Source: Neobacillus mesonae
Lineage (GTDB): Bacteria > Bacillota > Bacilli > Bacillales > Cytobacillaceae
DNA length: 64,000 nucleotides
Direction of reading: 5' to 3'
NCBI RefSeq assembly: GCF_001636315.1
Contig: NZ_KV440949.1
Span: forward strand, 3,714,973-3,778,972
Shown here piece after piece: positions 16,698 through 25,043 of this stretch. Made by a program: the position numbers and the translations under genes. The notes under the pieces are model-generated. The model was not told the DNA's origin. It ran no database searches and saw only the letters and a list, made by a program, of their open reading frames with translations. Within the stretch, counting starts at the first letter, position 1. Each line of letters opens with the position of its first letter.

Positions 16698-17035
16698 TGG
16701 AAACACTTATGTCACTACTCGTAGGTTTGTTTTTTGCCATTGGAACGTATTTAATATTATCGAAAAATTTACTGCGGATTATTTTAGGCACCTCGATTAT
16801 TACCCACGGCGTCCATCTATTAATCTTAACGATGGGCGGCTTGAAGACCGGAGGACCGCCGCTGCTCGGTGAAAGCTTTTCCGCCTTCACTGACTCTCTG
16901 CCGCAGGCGCTGATCCTGACATCCATCGTGATTAATTTTGCTGTTACGGCTCTGTTTCTCGTGTTAAGCTATCGTGCATATAAAACATTGGGAACAGTGG
17001 ATGTGGAAGAACTGCGGGAGGTGGATGATGAATAA
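16697..17035 (+). CDS. mrpC: Na+/H+ antiporter subunit C (MrpC)
   Basis: Membrane protein of 112 residues with three helices, homologous to NuoK. Typical residues are GTYLILSKNLLRIILGTSII, a conserved H in THGVHLLILTMG, and SLPQALILTSIVINFAVTA containing the family Pro-Gln-Ala-Leu-x-Leu-Thr motif. Its ATG shares one base with the mrpAB stop, and its end overlaps mrpD. MrpC holds the large channel subunits together in the Mrp complex. Confidence 0.95.
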   Translation: METLMSLLVGLFFAIGTYLILSKNLLRIILGTSIITHGVHLLILTMGGLKTGGPPLLGESFSAFTDSLPQALILTSIVINFAVTALFLVLSYRAYKTLGTVDVEELREVDDE

Positions 17036-18512
17036 TTTAGTGATTTTGCCGGTTATTATTCCAGTTATTGCGGGGCTTGTAATGGTGATTTTTCGTAAAA
17101 ATATCTTCCTTCACCGCTTTGCCGGTGTTCTGGCCCTGCTTGCACTTTTACTTGTTTCCATCCTGTTACTCATTCAAGTAGATACAGGCGGTATTCAAAC
17201 ATTGCAGGCCGGCGGGTGGAAAGCACCTTATGGAATCAGTTTTGCAGCGGATATGTTCGCTGTACTCCTGCTGTTGAGCACGAGCGTTGTTGCGTTATTT
17301 TGTCTGCTATATGCTTTTCATTCTATTGGTCAGAAGCGGGAGGAGCATTATTTTTATCCGTTGTTTTTATTTTTGATAGCTGGTGTAAACGGTTCGTTTT
17401 TGACAGGGGATTTATTTCATCTTTTTGTCTGTTTTGAGGTTATGCTGATTGCATCATACGTATTGATTTCTCTTGGCGGTACCAAGGTGCAGCTGCGGGA
17501 ATCGTTGAAATATATTCTGGTGAATGTGGTCTCATCTTCGCTATTTTTAGTTGCTGTCGCCTATTTGTATGCCCTCACCGGGACGTTAAATATGGCTCAT
17601 CTTTCAGTTGTCGTGGCTGAGCTTGGGCAAGATGGATTGATGACGACGGTTGCACTTCTCTTTTTGCTCGTTTTTAGTATTAAAGCCGCACTGTTTCTTT
17701 TCTTTTGGCTTCCAGAATCGTATAGTGCACCGCCCGCCGTAATTGCCGCTATTTTTGCGGCACTGTTAACAAAGGTTGGGATTTACACCATCATTCGAAT
17801 GTTTACGCTCATCTTCTATCATGAGCCTCAAATTACTCATCAGTTCCTTGGCGTGCTTGCTGCAGTTACGATGGTTTTTGGCGCGATTGGCGCGGTTGCT
17901 TATTCCGATATTAAAAGAATCCTCACCTATAACGTGATTGTTGGTGCGGGATTTGTGATTGCTGGTTTAGCTTCATTCACTGCTGATGGAATAACGGGAT
18001 CGGTTTTCTATCTTATTCACGATATTATGACTAAGGCACTGATTTTCCTTTTGGGCGGGGCAATTATTCAGTTGATCGGAACTAGTAAATTGAATCAAGT
18101 GAGCGGGCTGATTCGTAATCATCCATCTTTAGGCTGGATGTTCTTTATATGCGCCCTTGCACTGGCTGGAATCCCGCCTTTAAGCGGCTTCTTAGGGAAA
18201 ATTTTTGTCACCAAAGGGACATTTCAAGCAGAATATTATTGGCTTGGGGCTGTCGGTCTGGCTACCAGCTTAATGGTGCTGTATTCGCTTATGAAGGTGT
18301 TTATGAATGTCTTTTGGGGCGAGACGACTTTGAGCAAGGGGATGGAGAAGGGTACAACAAAAGGGCTGATACTTCCGATTGGCGCTTTGACTGCCATTTC
18401 TGTTCTGCTGGGGCTCGGTGCTGAAATGATCTTACCGTATGTACGTCTTGCAGCTGAGACGCTGTTGGTTCCTGCCCGATATATTGAAGCTGTTCTGGGA
18501 TTGGGGGGATAA
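17028..18512 (+). CDS. mrpD: Na+/H+ antiporter subunit D (MrpD)
   Basis: Membrane protein of 494 residues (B. subtilis MrpD about 493), homologous to NuoM/N. Channel signatures: HLFVCFEVMLIASYVLISLGG with the conserved Glu, AALFLFFWLPESYSAPPAVIAAIFAALLTKVGIY (span about 215-248; key Lys), and DIMTKALIFLLGG. Start ATG 17028 fits GGGAGG 6 bases upstream and the MNNLVILP N-terminus of homologues; longer readings overlap mrpC. It is one of the two proton-pathway subunits. Confidence 0.95.
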   Translation: MNNLVILPVIIPVIAGLVMVIFRKNIFLHRFAGVLALLALLLVSILLLIQVDTGGIQTLQAGGWKAPYGISFAADMFAVLLLLSTSVVALFCLLYAFHSIGQKREEHYFYPLFLFLIAGVNGSFLTGDLFHLFVCFEVMLIASYVLISLGGTKVQLRESLKYILVNVVSSSLFLVAVAYLYALTGTLNMAHLSVVVAELGQDGLMTTVALLFLLVFSIKAALFLFFWLPESYSAPPAVIAAIFAALLTKVGIYTIIRMFTLIFYHEPQITHQFLGVLAAVTMVFGAIGAVAYSDIKRILTYNVIVGAGFVIAGLASFTADGITGSVFYLIHDIMTKALIFLLGGAIIQLIGTSKLNQVSGLIRNHPSLGWMFFICALALAGIPPLSGFLGKIFVTKGTFQAEYYWLGAVGLATSLMVLYSLMKVFMNVFWGETTLSKGMEKGTTKGLILPIGALTAISVLLGLGAEMILPYVRLAAETLLVPARYIEAVLGLGG

Positions 18513-18515
18513 GGA

Positions 18516-18992
18516 ATGGCAGTTCAAGTTTTGATTAATTTATTTGTCGCCATTTTATGGATGTTTCTTCAGGATAAATGGAGCAGCCTGTCCTTTTTTA
18601 GCGGCTACTTGGTAGGGATCCTCGTTGTTTTTGGGTTGCGCCGCTTTTTTCCTTCATCATTTTATTTGAAAAAGTTCTTTGCTTCGGTCCATTTGTTTGG
18701 GGTATTTTTCAGGGAATCGGTGATTTCGAGTATTTATGTGCTTGGTCATGTTATTCGGCCGAAACTTCAAATTACTCCCGGCATCTTTAAGCTGGAGACA
18801 GAACTTGAGACCGACTTTGAGGTTACCCTTTTAGCTTTACTTCTTACTTTAACCCCCGGTTCTGTGGTGATGAAAGTGACGCCCGATAAGAAGGTGTTTT
18901 ATGTTCATGCCCTTAACTTGCCGGAATCAGAGGAATCGGTAACGTGTTCAAAAGTCAAATTCGAGCATGCGATAAGGAAGGTGACCCGTTGA
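18516..18992 (+). CDS. mrpE: Na+/H+ antiporter subunit E (MrpE)
   Basis: Membrane protein of 158 residues, the same length as in B. subtilis, starting MAVQVLINLFVAILWMFLQD. Two N-terminal helices are followed by a cytosolic alpha/beta part with LLALLLTLTPGSVVMKVTPD, the MnhE core. It starts 3 bases after mrpD and its TGA overlaps the mrpF ATG. Confidence 0.95.
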   Translation: MAVQVLINLFVAILWMFLQDKWSSLSFFSGYLVGILVVFGLRRFFPSSFYLKKFFASVHLFGVFFRESVISSIYVLGHVIRPKLQITPGIFKLETELETDFEVTLLALLLTLTPGSVVMKVTPDKKVFYVHALNLPESEESVTCSKVKFEHAIRKVTR

Positions 18993-19276
18993 TGTTTCAA
19001 TACTTTTTATCCGGAAGCTTATTTTTTCTATTATTATCGATTTTAGCAGCGCTGTATCGTGTGATAAAGGGTCCTTCGATGCCTGATAGGGTGATGGCAC
19101 TAGATAATATCGGTGTCAATTTGCTTGCGGGAATTGCAATTCTATCGATGTTTTTGAGGACGTACGCCTTTTTCGATATTATTCTTTTAATCGGGATTCT
19201 CTCCTTTGTAGGGACAATAGCATTTGCCAGATTTTTAGAAAGGGGTGTGGTCATTGAGCGGAAACGGGTACATTGA
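18992..19276 (+). CDS. mrpF: Na+/H+ antiporter subunit F (MrpF)
   Basis: Membrane protein of 94 residues, three helices, beginning MFQYFLSG. The conserved MnhF segment RVIKGPSMPDRVMALDNIGVN contains the Pro-Asp-Arg-x-x-Ala-x-Asp signature with the essential acidic residue. The start shares a base with the mrpE stop (TGATG); longer readings into mrpE are not needed. Confidence 0.95.
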   Translation: MFQYFLSGSLFFLLLSILAALYRVIKGPSMPDRVMALDNIGVNLLAGIAILSMFLRTYAFFDIILLIGILSFVGTIAFARFLERGVVIERKRVH

Positions 19277-19616
19277 ATGGATTGTCGGCGGCTTCATTTT
19301 GATCGGAGTCATTTTAAGTTTCTTAAGTGCCGTCGGGTTAATTCGATTTCCCGATGTCTATACACGCGCCCATGCGGTTTCTAAAAGTGCCAACTTAGGA
19401 GTGCTCTGTATTTTGCTAGGCACCTTTCTCTATTTTTTATTGAAAGATGGCTATTTCAGCATCCGCCTTCTGCTAGGAGTCTTCTTCGTATTCCTGACCT
19501 CGCCTGTTGTTGCCCATATGCTGAATCGTGCCGCCTATCGAAGCGGAGTTCCGATGGCGAAAGAAAGCGTGCGAGATGATTTGAAGGGGTATTTTGAAGG
19601 TGAGGAGAAGTTGTGA
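19254..19616 (+). CDS. mrpG: Na+/H+ antiporter subunit G (MrpG)
   Basis: Membrane protein of 120 residues with three helices and the MnhG motif VGLIRFPDVYTRAHAVSKSA. Start is taken as TTG 19254, with AAGGGG 8 bases upstream; GTG 19245 is possible but lies on the ribosome site itself. It overlaps mrpF by 23 bases and ends the operon. Confidence 0.92.
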   Translation: MSGNGYIEWIVGGFILIGVILSFLSAVGLIRFPDVYTRAHAVSKSANLGVLCILLGTFLYFLLKDGYFSIRLLLGVFFVFLTSPVVAHMLNRAAYRSGVPMAKESVRDDLKGYFEGEEKL

Positions 19617-19864
19617 TGGTCTCCTTATGGGAATGTTACTAAAATTTTCTCCCCTAGAAAATATTAAAACCTATTTTTCAAGGCTTGTACTAAATCATTA
19701 GACCGGCCTGTCCAGTTCAGCATATGTTATAGCAGCATAACGGAAAGGAAGACTTGAATGGAGCCAAAAATGTATATGCATTGTGAAAATGCGGGCGGTC
19801 CGTTTGGGTCTGCTAAAAAAGTTATGAAGCGGCTAGGGAAGCAGAGTTATTCTAAAATGATAAG

Positions 19865-19893
19865 AGAGCTTGGTTTTTTAACCAGGCTCTTTC
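19865..19893 (+). terminator. intrinsic terminator downstream of mrp
   Basis: AGAGCTTGGTT (19865-19875) pairs with AACCAGGCTCT (19880-19890) around a T4 loop and is followed by TTTCTG. It is the first clear terminator after mrpG, leaving a 3' region of about 250 bases in which I see no convincing gene. Confidence 0.65.
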
Positions 19894-19974
19894 TGTGTAT
19901 ATTGAATGGTCAAGCGATGCATTCTAATATTGCTGGAATTATAGGTTATTTTTTCAAAAGGAGCCCTTGGTACT

Positions 19975-20397
19975 ATGTTTTCATTTCGAGGGGATGCCCA
20001 CAGGGTCTATCTGAAGCTGCAAAAAGCAGTCTATAAAAAAGAAGCGGTCCTTCAAATGAAGGAGCTTAAGGAAATAGAAGAAATCATCCGCTTTTATCAT
20101 TCTTTAGAGAGCAGTGCGCTGAGGCTTATCTTTTATCGAATGGTCAAAGAGAAAAACGGGTCTGGTTTCATCCTGATTTTCGTCACTTCTTTTCCGTGGC
20201 TGCTGTTAATGTTCTCCAAGCAAATCACTGACATACTGGGCAGCTTGCTGTGGGTCATTTTTGGTCTGGTTTACCTGCTAATCCTAACGATAAGCGTGAT
20301 TCTCCATTTCAGTGAAAAAGCCTGGGCTGCCTTTCATATGGAAATCATCCAAGACGTTTTAACGGAAAGGAAAAATAAGGAATCCTCCATTGAATAA
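19975..20397 (+). CDS. hypothetical two-helix membrane protein
   Basis: Protein of 140 residues: an amphipathic, charged N-terminal region of 75 residues (KKEAVLQMKELKEIEEIIRF), two adjacent transmembrane helices (about 76-96 and 102-122), then a charged tail ending TERKNKESSIE. A GGAG lies 11 bases before ATG 19975, a weak fit. No family recognised. It stands alone between the mrp terminator and the convergent Nudix gene. Confidence 0.55.
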   Translation: MFSFRGDAHRVYLKLQKAVYKKEAVLQMKELKEIEEIIRFYHSLESSALRLIFYRMVKEKNGSGFILIFVTSFPWLLLMFSKQITDILGSLLWVIFGLVYLLILTISVILHFSEKAWAAFHMEIIQDVLTERKNKESSIE

Positions 20398-20431
20398 CCT
20401 CGCCGTCCAGAACATGCTGAACGGTGTAGGG

Positions 20432-21052
20432 TTAATCAAAATAAACTGGTTCGTCGGGATTTTTCAGAAAGCGAAAGGCCATTTCTATCTGTGACTTTGT
20501 ATTTCTTGCTACGGACAATTTCGGTAATTCGTCTTCCGCGAAAAATTTTACAGCGCTGGTTTCCACGCTCACAGCTGCCTGGCCGCCAACAATTTCACAG
20601 AGGATAAACAGCTTGTAGACATGATAAAGCGAAGGGGGATGGGGATGCCGTTTATTATCTGTTACGGCTATTAATTTGACTGGTTTCACGTCAAAGCCTG
20701 CTTCTTCCTTCACTTCTTTTACGGCCACTTCGCCTGGAGTCAAACCTATGTCCGCCCAGCCGCCAGGGAGCGACCAATCACCTTCCGCCCGCTCTTGGAC
20801 CATCAAAATTTTTCCCTCTTTAAAAACTGCCGCCCGAACATCGACTTTTGGCGTGGCATACCCTGTTTCACTTGCAAACAAATTTTTGATTATGGTTTTA
20901 TCCAAATCGGTATGCTTTTCTACAATGTCAATACTGATTTCTCTAATTAATTCAAATCGCTCTAAATCATATACATCCTTGGAATATGTTAATCCTGCTT
21001 GGGCGATGGATTGCAGCTGCTTCGCCCATTGAAGCCATTTTGGTTCCACCAT
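20432..21052 (-). CDS. Nudix hydrolase with N-terminal Nudix_N_2 domain (YjhB-like)
   Basis: Enzyme of 206 residues from ATG 21052 (AGGTGG 5 bases upstream; longer frames have poorer sites). Residues 1-65 are the helical domain WLQWAKQLQSIAQAGLTYSK and DVYDLERFELIREIS that precedes the Nudix fold in the YjhB group. The Nudix box reads GLTPGEVAVKEVKEEAGFD near residue 105, with the catalytic KEVKEEAG in place of REUXEEXG. Such proteins hydrolyse nucleoside diphosphates linked to another moiety, often ADP-ribose; the substrate here is inferred from family only. Confidence 0.88.
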   Translation of the reverse strand: MVEPKWLQWAKQLQSIAQAGLTYSKDVYDLERFELIREISIDIVEKHTDLDKTIIKNLFASETGYATPKVDVRAAVFKEGKILMVQERAEGDWSLPGGWADIGLTPGEVAVKEVKEEAGFDVKPVKLIAVTDNKRHPHPPSLYHVYKLFILCEIVGGQAAVSVETSAVKFFAEDELPKLSVARNTKSQIEMAFRFLKNPDEPVYFD

Positions 21053-21213
21053 TTTCACCACCTGCTTGTCTTCTGTTTCTATTATTTTATACCTTATTTT
21101 AACATTTGACCCGACCTCCGCCCTAATATTCATTAATTCCACAAAATTACAAAAAAGTCCTTGAAAGTAAAAAGCAAATCCAGTAATATAAAATTACGCT
21201 ATTTTTGAAAGGA

Positions 21214-21396
21214 ATGAACAAAGGGACGATGAACAACTAATCCTATTTTTAGAAACAATTCGGATCAAACGAAATTTATTCTGGATGGGATTAGTGCGGC
21301 CTTTTTTATATAATAGTACATCACTAGCAGGTGTACTATGACTTTTTTGCGCCAAAATGCCTCCTATCCAGAAATTATGGATATGGAGGTTTTTTT
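21214..21396 (+). promoter_or_regulatory. structured leader with mutually exclusive hairpins (putative attenuator) before the MFS gene
   Basis: Three hairpins with T-runs lie in tandem. (1) ACTAATCC (21236-21243) pairs GGATTAGT (21288-21295), then T6. (2) ATAGTACATC pairs GGTGTACTAT around 21314-21340, then T6. (3) CCTCCTATCC (21360-21369) pairs GGATATGGAGG (21379-21389), then T7 directly before the ATG; this stem buries the GGAGG ribosome site. TTCTGGAT (21279-21286) can instead pair with ATCCAGAA (21366-21373), which would open hairpin 3. A possible 8-codon leader peptide (MNKGTMNN) runs 21214-21240. This is the layout of translation- or ligand-controlled attenuation of efflux genes. Confidence 0.6.
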
Positions 21397-22638
21397 ATGG
21401 AACAAACGAGTTCAAATGTTACGATGGGGGCATTGTTCAGGAATAAAGTGATCCGGACATTGCTGCTATCAACATTTTTCCTGCAAATCGGAATATGGGT
21501 GAGAAATTACTCCATCTTGCTATTTGTTGTAGAAAAAACAAATGAAGACCCGGTGGCAGTATCTCTTATATCTGTCGCAGAGTTTGCCCCGATTTTTTTA
21601 TTTTCTTTTATCGGAGGTACTTTCGCCGACCGATGGAAACCGAAACGGACGATGATCTGGTGTGACTTTCTAAGTGCGGTTTCTATTTTTGTAGTCCTGC
21701 TGGCCCTTGTTTTTGGAAGCTGGAAAGTGATTTTTTTCGCCACGTTAGTATCTTCTATTTTGTCACAGTTTTCACAGCCTTCAGGGATGAAACTGTTTAA
21801 GCTTCATGTGAAAGAAGAATTAATTCAAATGGGGATGTCGATTTATCAAACGATATTTGCCCTGTTTATGATTCTCGGTCCAGTTCTTGGAACATTTGTG
21901 TATCAGCATTTCGGTATTGATGTCGCCATTGCCATTATGGGTGTTGCATTTTTGCTTTCGGCGGGGATTCTATTTTTACTGCCAGCTGATTATGAGCTTG
22001 AGAAGAAAGCTGAGGATTCAACGATTATCGAAGAGATGAAGGCTGGTTTTCGCTATGTGTGGAATAGTCGTGCGCTTACTTTATTAGGCGGCTGTTTTGC
22101 CGCAGCTGGGTTGGCATTAGGGCTTACGCAGCCGCTTGCTGTATTTCTAGTTACGGAACAGCTTGGGCTGCCGAAGGAACAGCTGCAATGGCTGATGGCG
22201 GCATTTGGGACCGGTATGATATTAGGCGGCGGTTTGACAGTAGGAATCGCCAAAAAGACGCCGCCGCAAGTCTTACTTGCATTAGGTATGACGGTAAGTG
22301 CCATCGGATTTTTTGTGATGGGATTATCTGAATCCTTCTGGCTGACCTTAACAGCCGAGTTTTTTAGTGGTTTGTTCATGCCGTGTATTCATATCGGAAT
22401 CAACACGATGATCTTGAAAAACACGGACGCTGCTTTTATCGGCCGTGTTAATGGGATTTTAAACCCAATCTTCATGGGGACCATGGTCATCACCATGACA
22501 ACAAGCGGCTGGCTGAAAAAAACCTTTTCACTCGTCACCATGTACGAAACAACAGCACTTCTGTTCATCGCTGGGATTCTTTTCCTTGTCCCATTATTCA
22601 AAGGAGAAGCTGTTCTGAAAAAGAGCGAAAGAGCTTAG
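21397..22638 (+). CDS. MFS efflux transporter (macrolide-efflux / YkuC-like)
   Basis: Transporter of 413 residues with twelve predicted helices. It has the MFS motif A analogue GGTFADRWKPKRTM after helix 2, and the DHA3-type features FFLQIGIWVRNYSILLFVVE and SSILSQFSQPSGMKLFKLHV (an N/Q-x-P-x-x substrate region), both common in macrolide-efflux and enterobactin-exporter-like proteins. ATG 21397 is certain from GGAGG 7 bases upstream. Antibiotic export is inferred from the family and from the attenuator-like leader. It ends in a 19-bp perfect terminator. Confidence 0.88.
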   Translation: MEQTSSNVTMGALFRNKVIRTLLLSTFFLQIGIWVRNYSILLFVVEKTNEDPVAVSLISVAEFAPIFLFSFIGGTFADRWKPKRTMIWCDFLSAVSIFVVLLALVFGSWKVIFFATLVSSILSQFSQPSGMKLFKLHVKEELIQMGMSIYQTIFALFMILGPVLGTFVYQHFGIDVAIAIMGVAFLLSAGILFLLPADYELEKKAEDSTIIEEMKAGFRYVWNSRALTLLGGCFAAAGLALGLTQPLAVFLVTEQLGLPKEQLQWLMAAFGTGMILGGGLTVGIAKKTPPQVLLALGMTVSAIGFFVMGLSESFWLTLTAEFFSGLFMPCIHIGINTMILKNTDAAFIGRVNGILNPIFMGTMVITMTTSGWLKKTFSLVTMYETTALLFIAGILFLVPLFKGEAVLKKSERA

Positions 22639-22641
22639 AGG

Positions 22642-22688
22642 GTGTCAGGCACCATGTGAAAAATTCACATGGTGCCTGACACTTTTTT
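22642..22688 (+). terminator. perfect 19-bp terminator built from the GGTGTCAGGCACC repeat
   Basis: GTGTCAGGCACCATGTGAA (22642-22660) is followed by an AAA loop and its exact inverse (22664-22682), then T6. The same stem is found at 23812. Confidence 0.95.
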
Positions 22689-22737
22689 GAAATTAATGGT
22701 AAAATGAAGAGGACTGAATTTGAAGGGTGGTCGGATG

Positions 22738-23274
22738 ATGGATGTGATAGATAAAGCGCTCCAGGCCGCGAGTAAGGCGCATGAGCAACAATATCGGAAA
22801 GGGACGGATATTCCTTATATTGTTCATCCGGTCGCGGTGGGGATGATTTTACTGAAGGCTGGGTACAGGGAACAAGTTGTTGCAGCCGGAATCCTGCATG
22901 ATACGGTTGAGGATACAGACGTAACCTTGAAGGATCTGGAACGGGATTTTGGCAAGGAGATTGCTGAATTGGTCGCCGGATGCACCGAACCGGATAAATC
23001 TCTGTCATGGGAGCAGCGAAAGGAACATACCATTGAGTATTTGAAAACTGCTTCGACTGAAATCCGGGCTATAGCATGTGCTGATAAGCTGCATAATCTT
23101 CGTTCCATTATAAATGATTACGAACAATCTGGCGAAGAAGTCTGGAGCAGGTTTAAACGCGGTAAAGTACAGCAGAAATGGTATTATACAAATATTATTG
23201 AAAGCCTGCGATATGTGGGAAGCTTTCAATTAGTAGACGAATTAGAACAAGAAGTTGTTCGATTATTTAACTAG
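22738..23274 (+). CDS. HD-domain (p)ppGpp-hydrolase-like protein (RelA/SpoT hydrolase, MESH1-like)
   Basis: Soluble protein of 178 residues consisting only of the SpoT-type hydrolase domain. Metal ligands and catalytic residues are visible: H30 in IVHPVAVG, H54-D55 in ILHDTVEDTD, and the later D in CADKLHNLRSI. There is no synthetase, TGS or ACT domain, so it is a small alarmone hydrolase candidate that could remove ppGpp or related nucleotides. ATG 22738 is preferred, with AAGGGTGG 7 bases upstream. The GNAT gene follows 20 bases later and may be co-transcribed. Confidence 0.85.
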   Translation: MDVIDKALQAASKAHEQQYRKGTDIPYIVHPVAVGMILLKAGYREQVVAAGILHDTVEDTDVTLKDLERDFGKEIAELVAGCTEPDKSLSWEQRKEHTIEYLKTASTEIRAIACADKLHNLRSIINDYEQSGEEVWSRFKRGKVQQKWYYTNIIESLRYVGSFQLVDELEQEVVRLFN

Positions 23275-23294
23275 GAATCTAGGTGGGGATGATT

Positions 23295-23801
23295 TTGGAA
23301 ATTAGACTATTAACTCCAGCAGATGCAGAAGACTATTGGGAATTAAGACTTGAGGCATTAAAGCAAAATCCTGAAAGCTTCTTAACCAGTTATGAGGAAG
23401 CCGTGACAAGAGAGAACCCGGTGGAACAGGTGGCGAGAAATCTATCCGCAGCTGGAAACTACACATTTGGTGCGTTTGAGGGGCATAGGTTAATTGGCAT
23501 GGCCACATTACTTCACGAAAGCTCCACAAAAATAAAACATAAAGCCAATATCTTCGCCGTGTACGTTACGCCTGAGAAACAAGGTTTAGGTGCGGGTAAA
23601 GGATTAGTTACCGCGGCCATCGAAAAAGCCAAAACAATTGAAGCCATTGAAAAAATCAACTTAACAGTAAACGCCAGCAACGAAAAAGCCAAAAAACTCT
23701 ACACCAAACTAGGCTTCAAAACCTTCGGACACGAAGAAAAAGCCCTAAAAATCGACAACACCTACTTTGACGAAGAATATATGGTCCTGAATAATAAATA
23801 G
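23295..23801 (+). CDS. GNAT-family N-acetyltransferase
   Basis: Acetyltransferase of 168 residues. Residues about 80-115 hold the acetyl-CoA motif: FAVYVTPEKQGLGAGKGLV (Q-x-x-G-x-G), and near the end NASNEKAKKLYTKLGFKTFG, typical of the RimI/YhfO-like group. TTG 23295 has AGGTGGGG 6 bases upstream; ATG 23289 is an alternative but lies too close to that site. Substrate not predictable. Ends just before a long perfect hairpin terminator. Confidence 0.83.
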   Translation: MEIRLLTPADAEDYWELRLEALKQNPESFLTSYEEAVTRENPVEQVARNLSAAGNYTFGAFEGHRLIGMATLLHESSTKIKHKANIFAVYVTPEKQGLGAGKGLVTAAIEKAKTIEAIEKINLTVNASNEKAKKLYTKLGFKTFGHEEKALKIDNTYFDEEYMVLNNK

Positions 23802-23811
23802 TTTTCGATGT

Positions 23812-23864
23812 GGTGTCAGGCACCATGTGAATTTTTCACATGGTGCCTGACACCAATTTATTTT
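23812..23864 (+). terminator. perfect 20-bp hairpin terminator, same stem as at 22642
   Basis: GGTGTCAGGCACCATGTGAA (23812-23831), loop TTT, exact inverse 23835-23854, then an AT-rich tail with T5. The arm repeats the dispersed GGTGTCAGGCACC family. Confidence 0.9.
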
Positions 23865-23947
23865 TGCACTGTGATTTAGATTGTTATCTTGCTTAAATGG
23901 TTTGTGGTAGAATGGATTGTTGTAGAGATTGGAAGGTGGCTAGCAAG

Positions 23948-24400
23948 ATGACTTTCTATCAGGTTTTAGTTTTTATTCATATATTTTCAGCGATTTTAGG
24001 GATGGGTCCTGGTTTTATTTTAACGACAGTGGTCAAATCGGGGAAAACAATGACTGAGCTAAGACATTCCTATGCGATTAGACATAAGCTCCATATTTAT
24101 GTCATGATTGGCGGCATCATGCTGCTGATTACTGGTCTGCTCATGGGAGTCATGAATACATATCTATTTCATATGGGGTGGTATCTTACTAGTCTGGCAC
24201 TCTTCTTAGTAGCCCTTGCGATGGGGCCGCTTGCCTTATCACCAAGGTCAAGACCGATTAAGGCTCTATTGGAATCCCACAAAGGTGAAGAGATCCCTGA
24301 AGAATACAAACGGCTGGCAAAGCAACTTTTCCTTATAGAAAATATTGAAAATGTCATTTTCTTAATAATTATTACTCTTATGATCACAAAGCCGTTTTAA
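23948..24400 (+). CDS. DUF2269-like integral membrane protein
   Basis: Protein of 150 residues with four transmembrane helices: FYQVLVFIHIFSAILGMGPG, IYVMIGGIMLLITGLLMG, WYLTSLALFLVALAMGPLAL and a last helix NVIFLIIITLMITKPF. The conserved His in VFIHIFSA and in RHKLHIY are typical of the DUF2269 family. Start ATG 23948 has GGAAGGTGG 8 bases upstream. Function unknown. Confidence 0.8.
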   Translation: MTFYQVLVFIHIFSAILGMGPGFILTTVVKSGKTMTELRHSYAIRHKLHIYVMIGGIMLLITGLLMGVMNTYLFHMGWYLTSLALFLVALAMGPLALSPRSRPIKALLESHKGEEIPEEYKRLAKQLFLIENIENVIFLIIITLMITKPF

Positions 24401-24409
24401 TGCGATAAT

Positions 24410-24441
24410 AAAAAACTTGGGCCCCCCGCCCAAGTTTTTTT
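24410..24441. terminator. bidirectional intrinsic terminator
   Basis: AAAAAACTTGGGC and GCCCAAGTTTTTTT flank a C5 loop; T-runs on both strands serve the convergent DUF2269 and DUF454 genes. Confidence 0.93.
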
Positions 24442-24453
24442 ACGAACAAGCCC

Positions 24454-24884
24454 TTAATGATTGTATTTACCCGCCTCTGAATAACTGCCAGGTACTGTCT
24501 TTATTTTATAAATAAAATAATAATATTTATACAAAACGATAAGCAGCAACGCGATTCTTGCGAGCCAATTATTTACTAGGATAAAGGCGAAGGCAATCAT
24601 CACATCGGCAAATAGCAAAATCGTAAGTTTTTGTCTTAATGTCATTGCCCGCTCAATTATGAAGGATTCTAAATGCTTCTGATAGATCTTCGTCCCTTTA
24701 AACCAGCGTTCAAACCGTTCTGAACCTTTAACAAAACAGAAGGAGGCCAGCAGTAACAGCGGGGTAGTCGGGATTAATGGCAGAATGATCCCCAAAACAC
24801 CGACCCCAAGGGCGATAAACCCGCAGATAATAAAAGCGACTTTTGCAATTTTTGAAATTTCAAACGCCCCCCACAGCTTACCAT
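24454..24884 (-). CDS. DUF454 (YbaN-like) inner-membrane protein, start offset by one base
   Basis: Membrane protein with the DUF454 core: FIALGVGVLGIILPLIPTTP then LLLLASFCFVKGSERFERW, and two later helices. The first helix is encoded upstream of the nearest in-frame TTG (24795), but reading back in that frame no ATG, GTG or TTG appears before a stop. A strong start (GGAGG, 7 bases, ATG 24884) lies one frame off; adding one base at the G6 tract (24867-24872 on the minus strand) would fuse the frames into a 143-residue protein starting MVSCGGAFEISKIAKVAF. So this is either a one-base sequencing or real indel, slippage at G6, or a non-standard start. Confidence 0.7.
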
Positions 24885-25007
24885 TAAATTTCCTCCATTA
24901 TATCATTATTCATTTCATTTATGGAAAAATTTGATGATCCCCCTCCAGTTTTGATAAGCTACAAAAAGGTGATATTGAATTTGTGTCCAATCTAATTCAT
25001 CTCTTTT

Positions 25008-25029
25008 CCGATTAAAGTGGAAATATAAG
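25008..25029 (+). promoter_or_regulatory. promoter element shared with the PepSY gene at 27995
   Basis: CCGATTAAAGT followed by GGAAATATAA before the regulator gene matches 27953-27973 (CCGGTTAAAGT, AGGAGTATAG) at about 16 of 21 positions. Two promoters in one TCS locus with the same core suggests a shared regulator. Confidence 0.5.
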
Positions 25030-25043
25030 GGGGAGAAATCGTT

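Noticed and set aside
19758-20036. 92-codon open frame between mrpG and the membrane protein gene
   Set aside because: It has a fair ribosome site, but an 11-bp terminator hairpin lies inside it, it overlaps the next start, and the product has no recognisable features.
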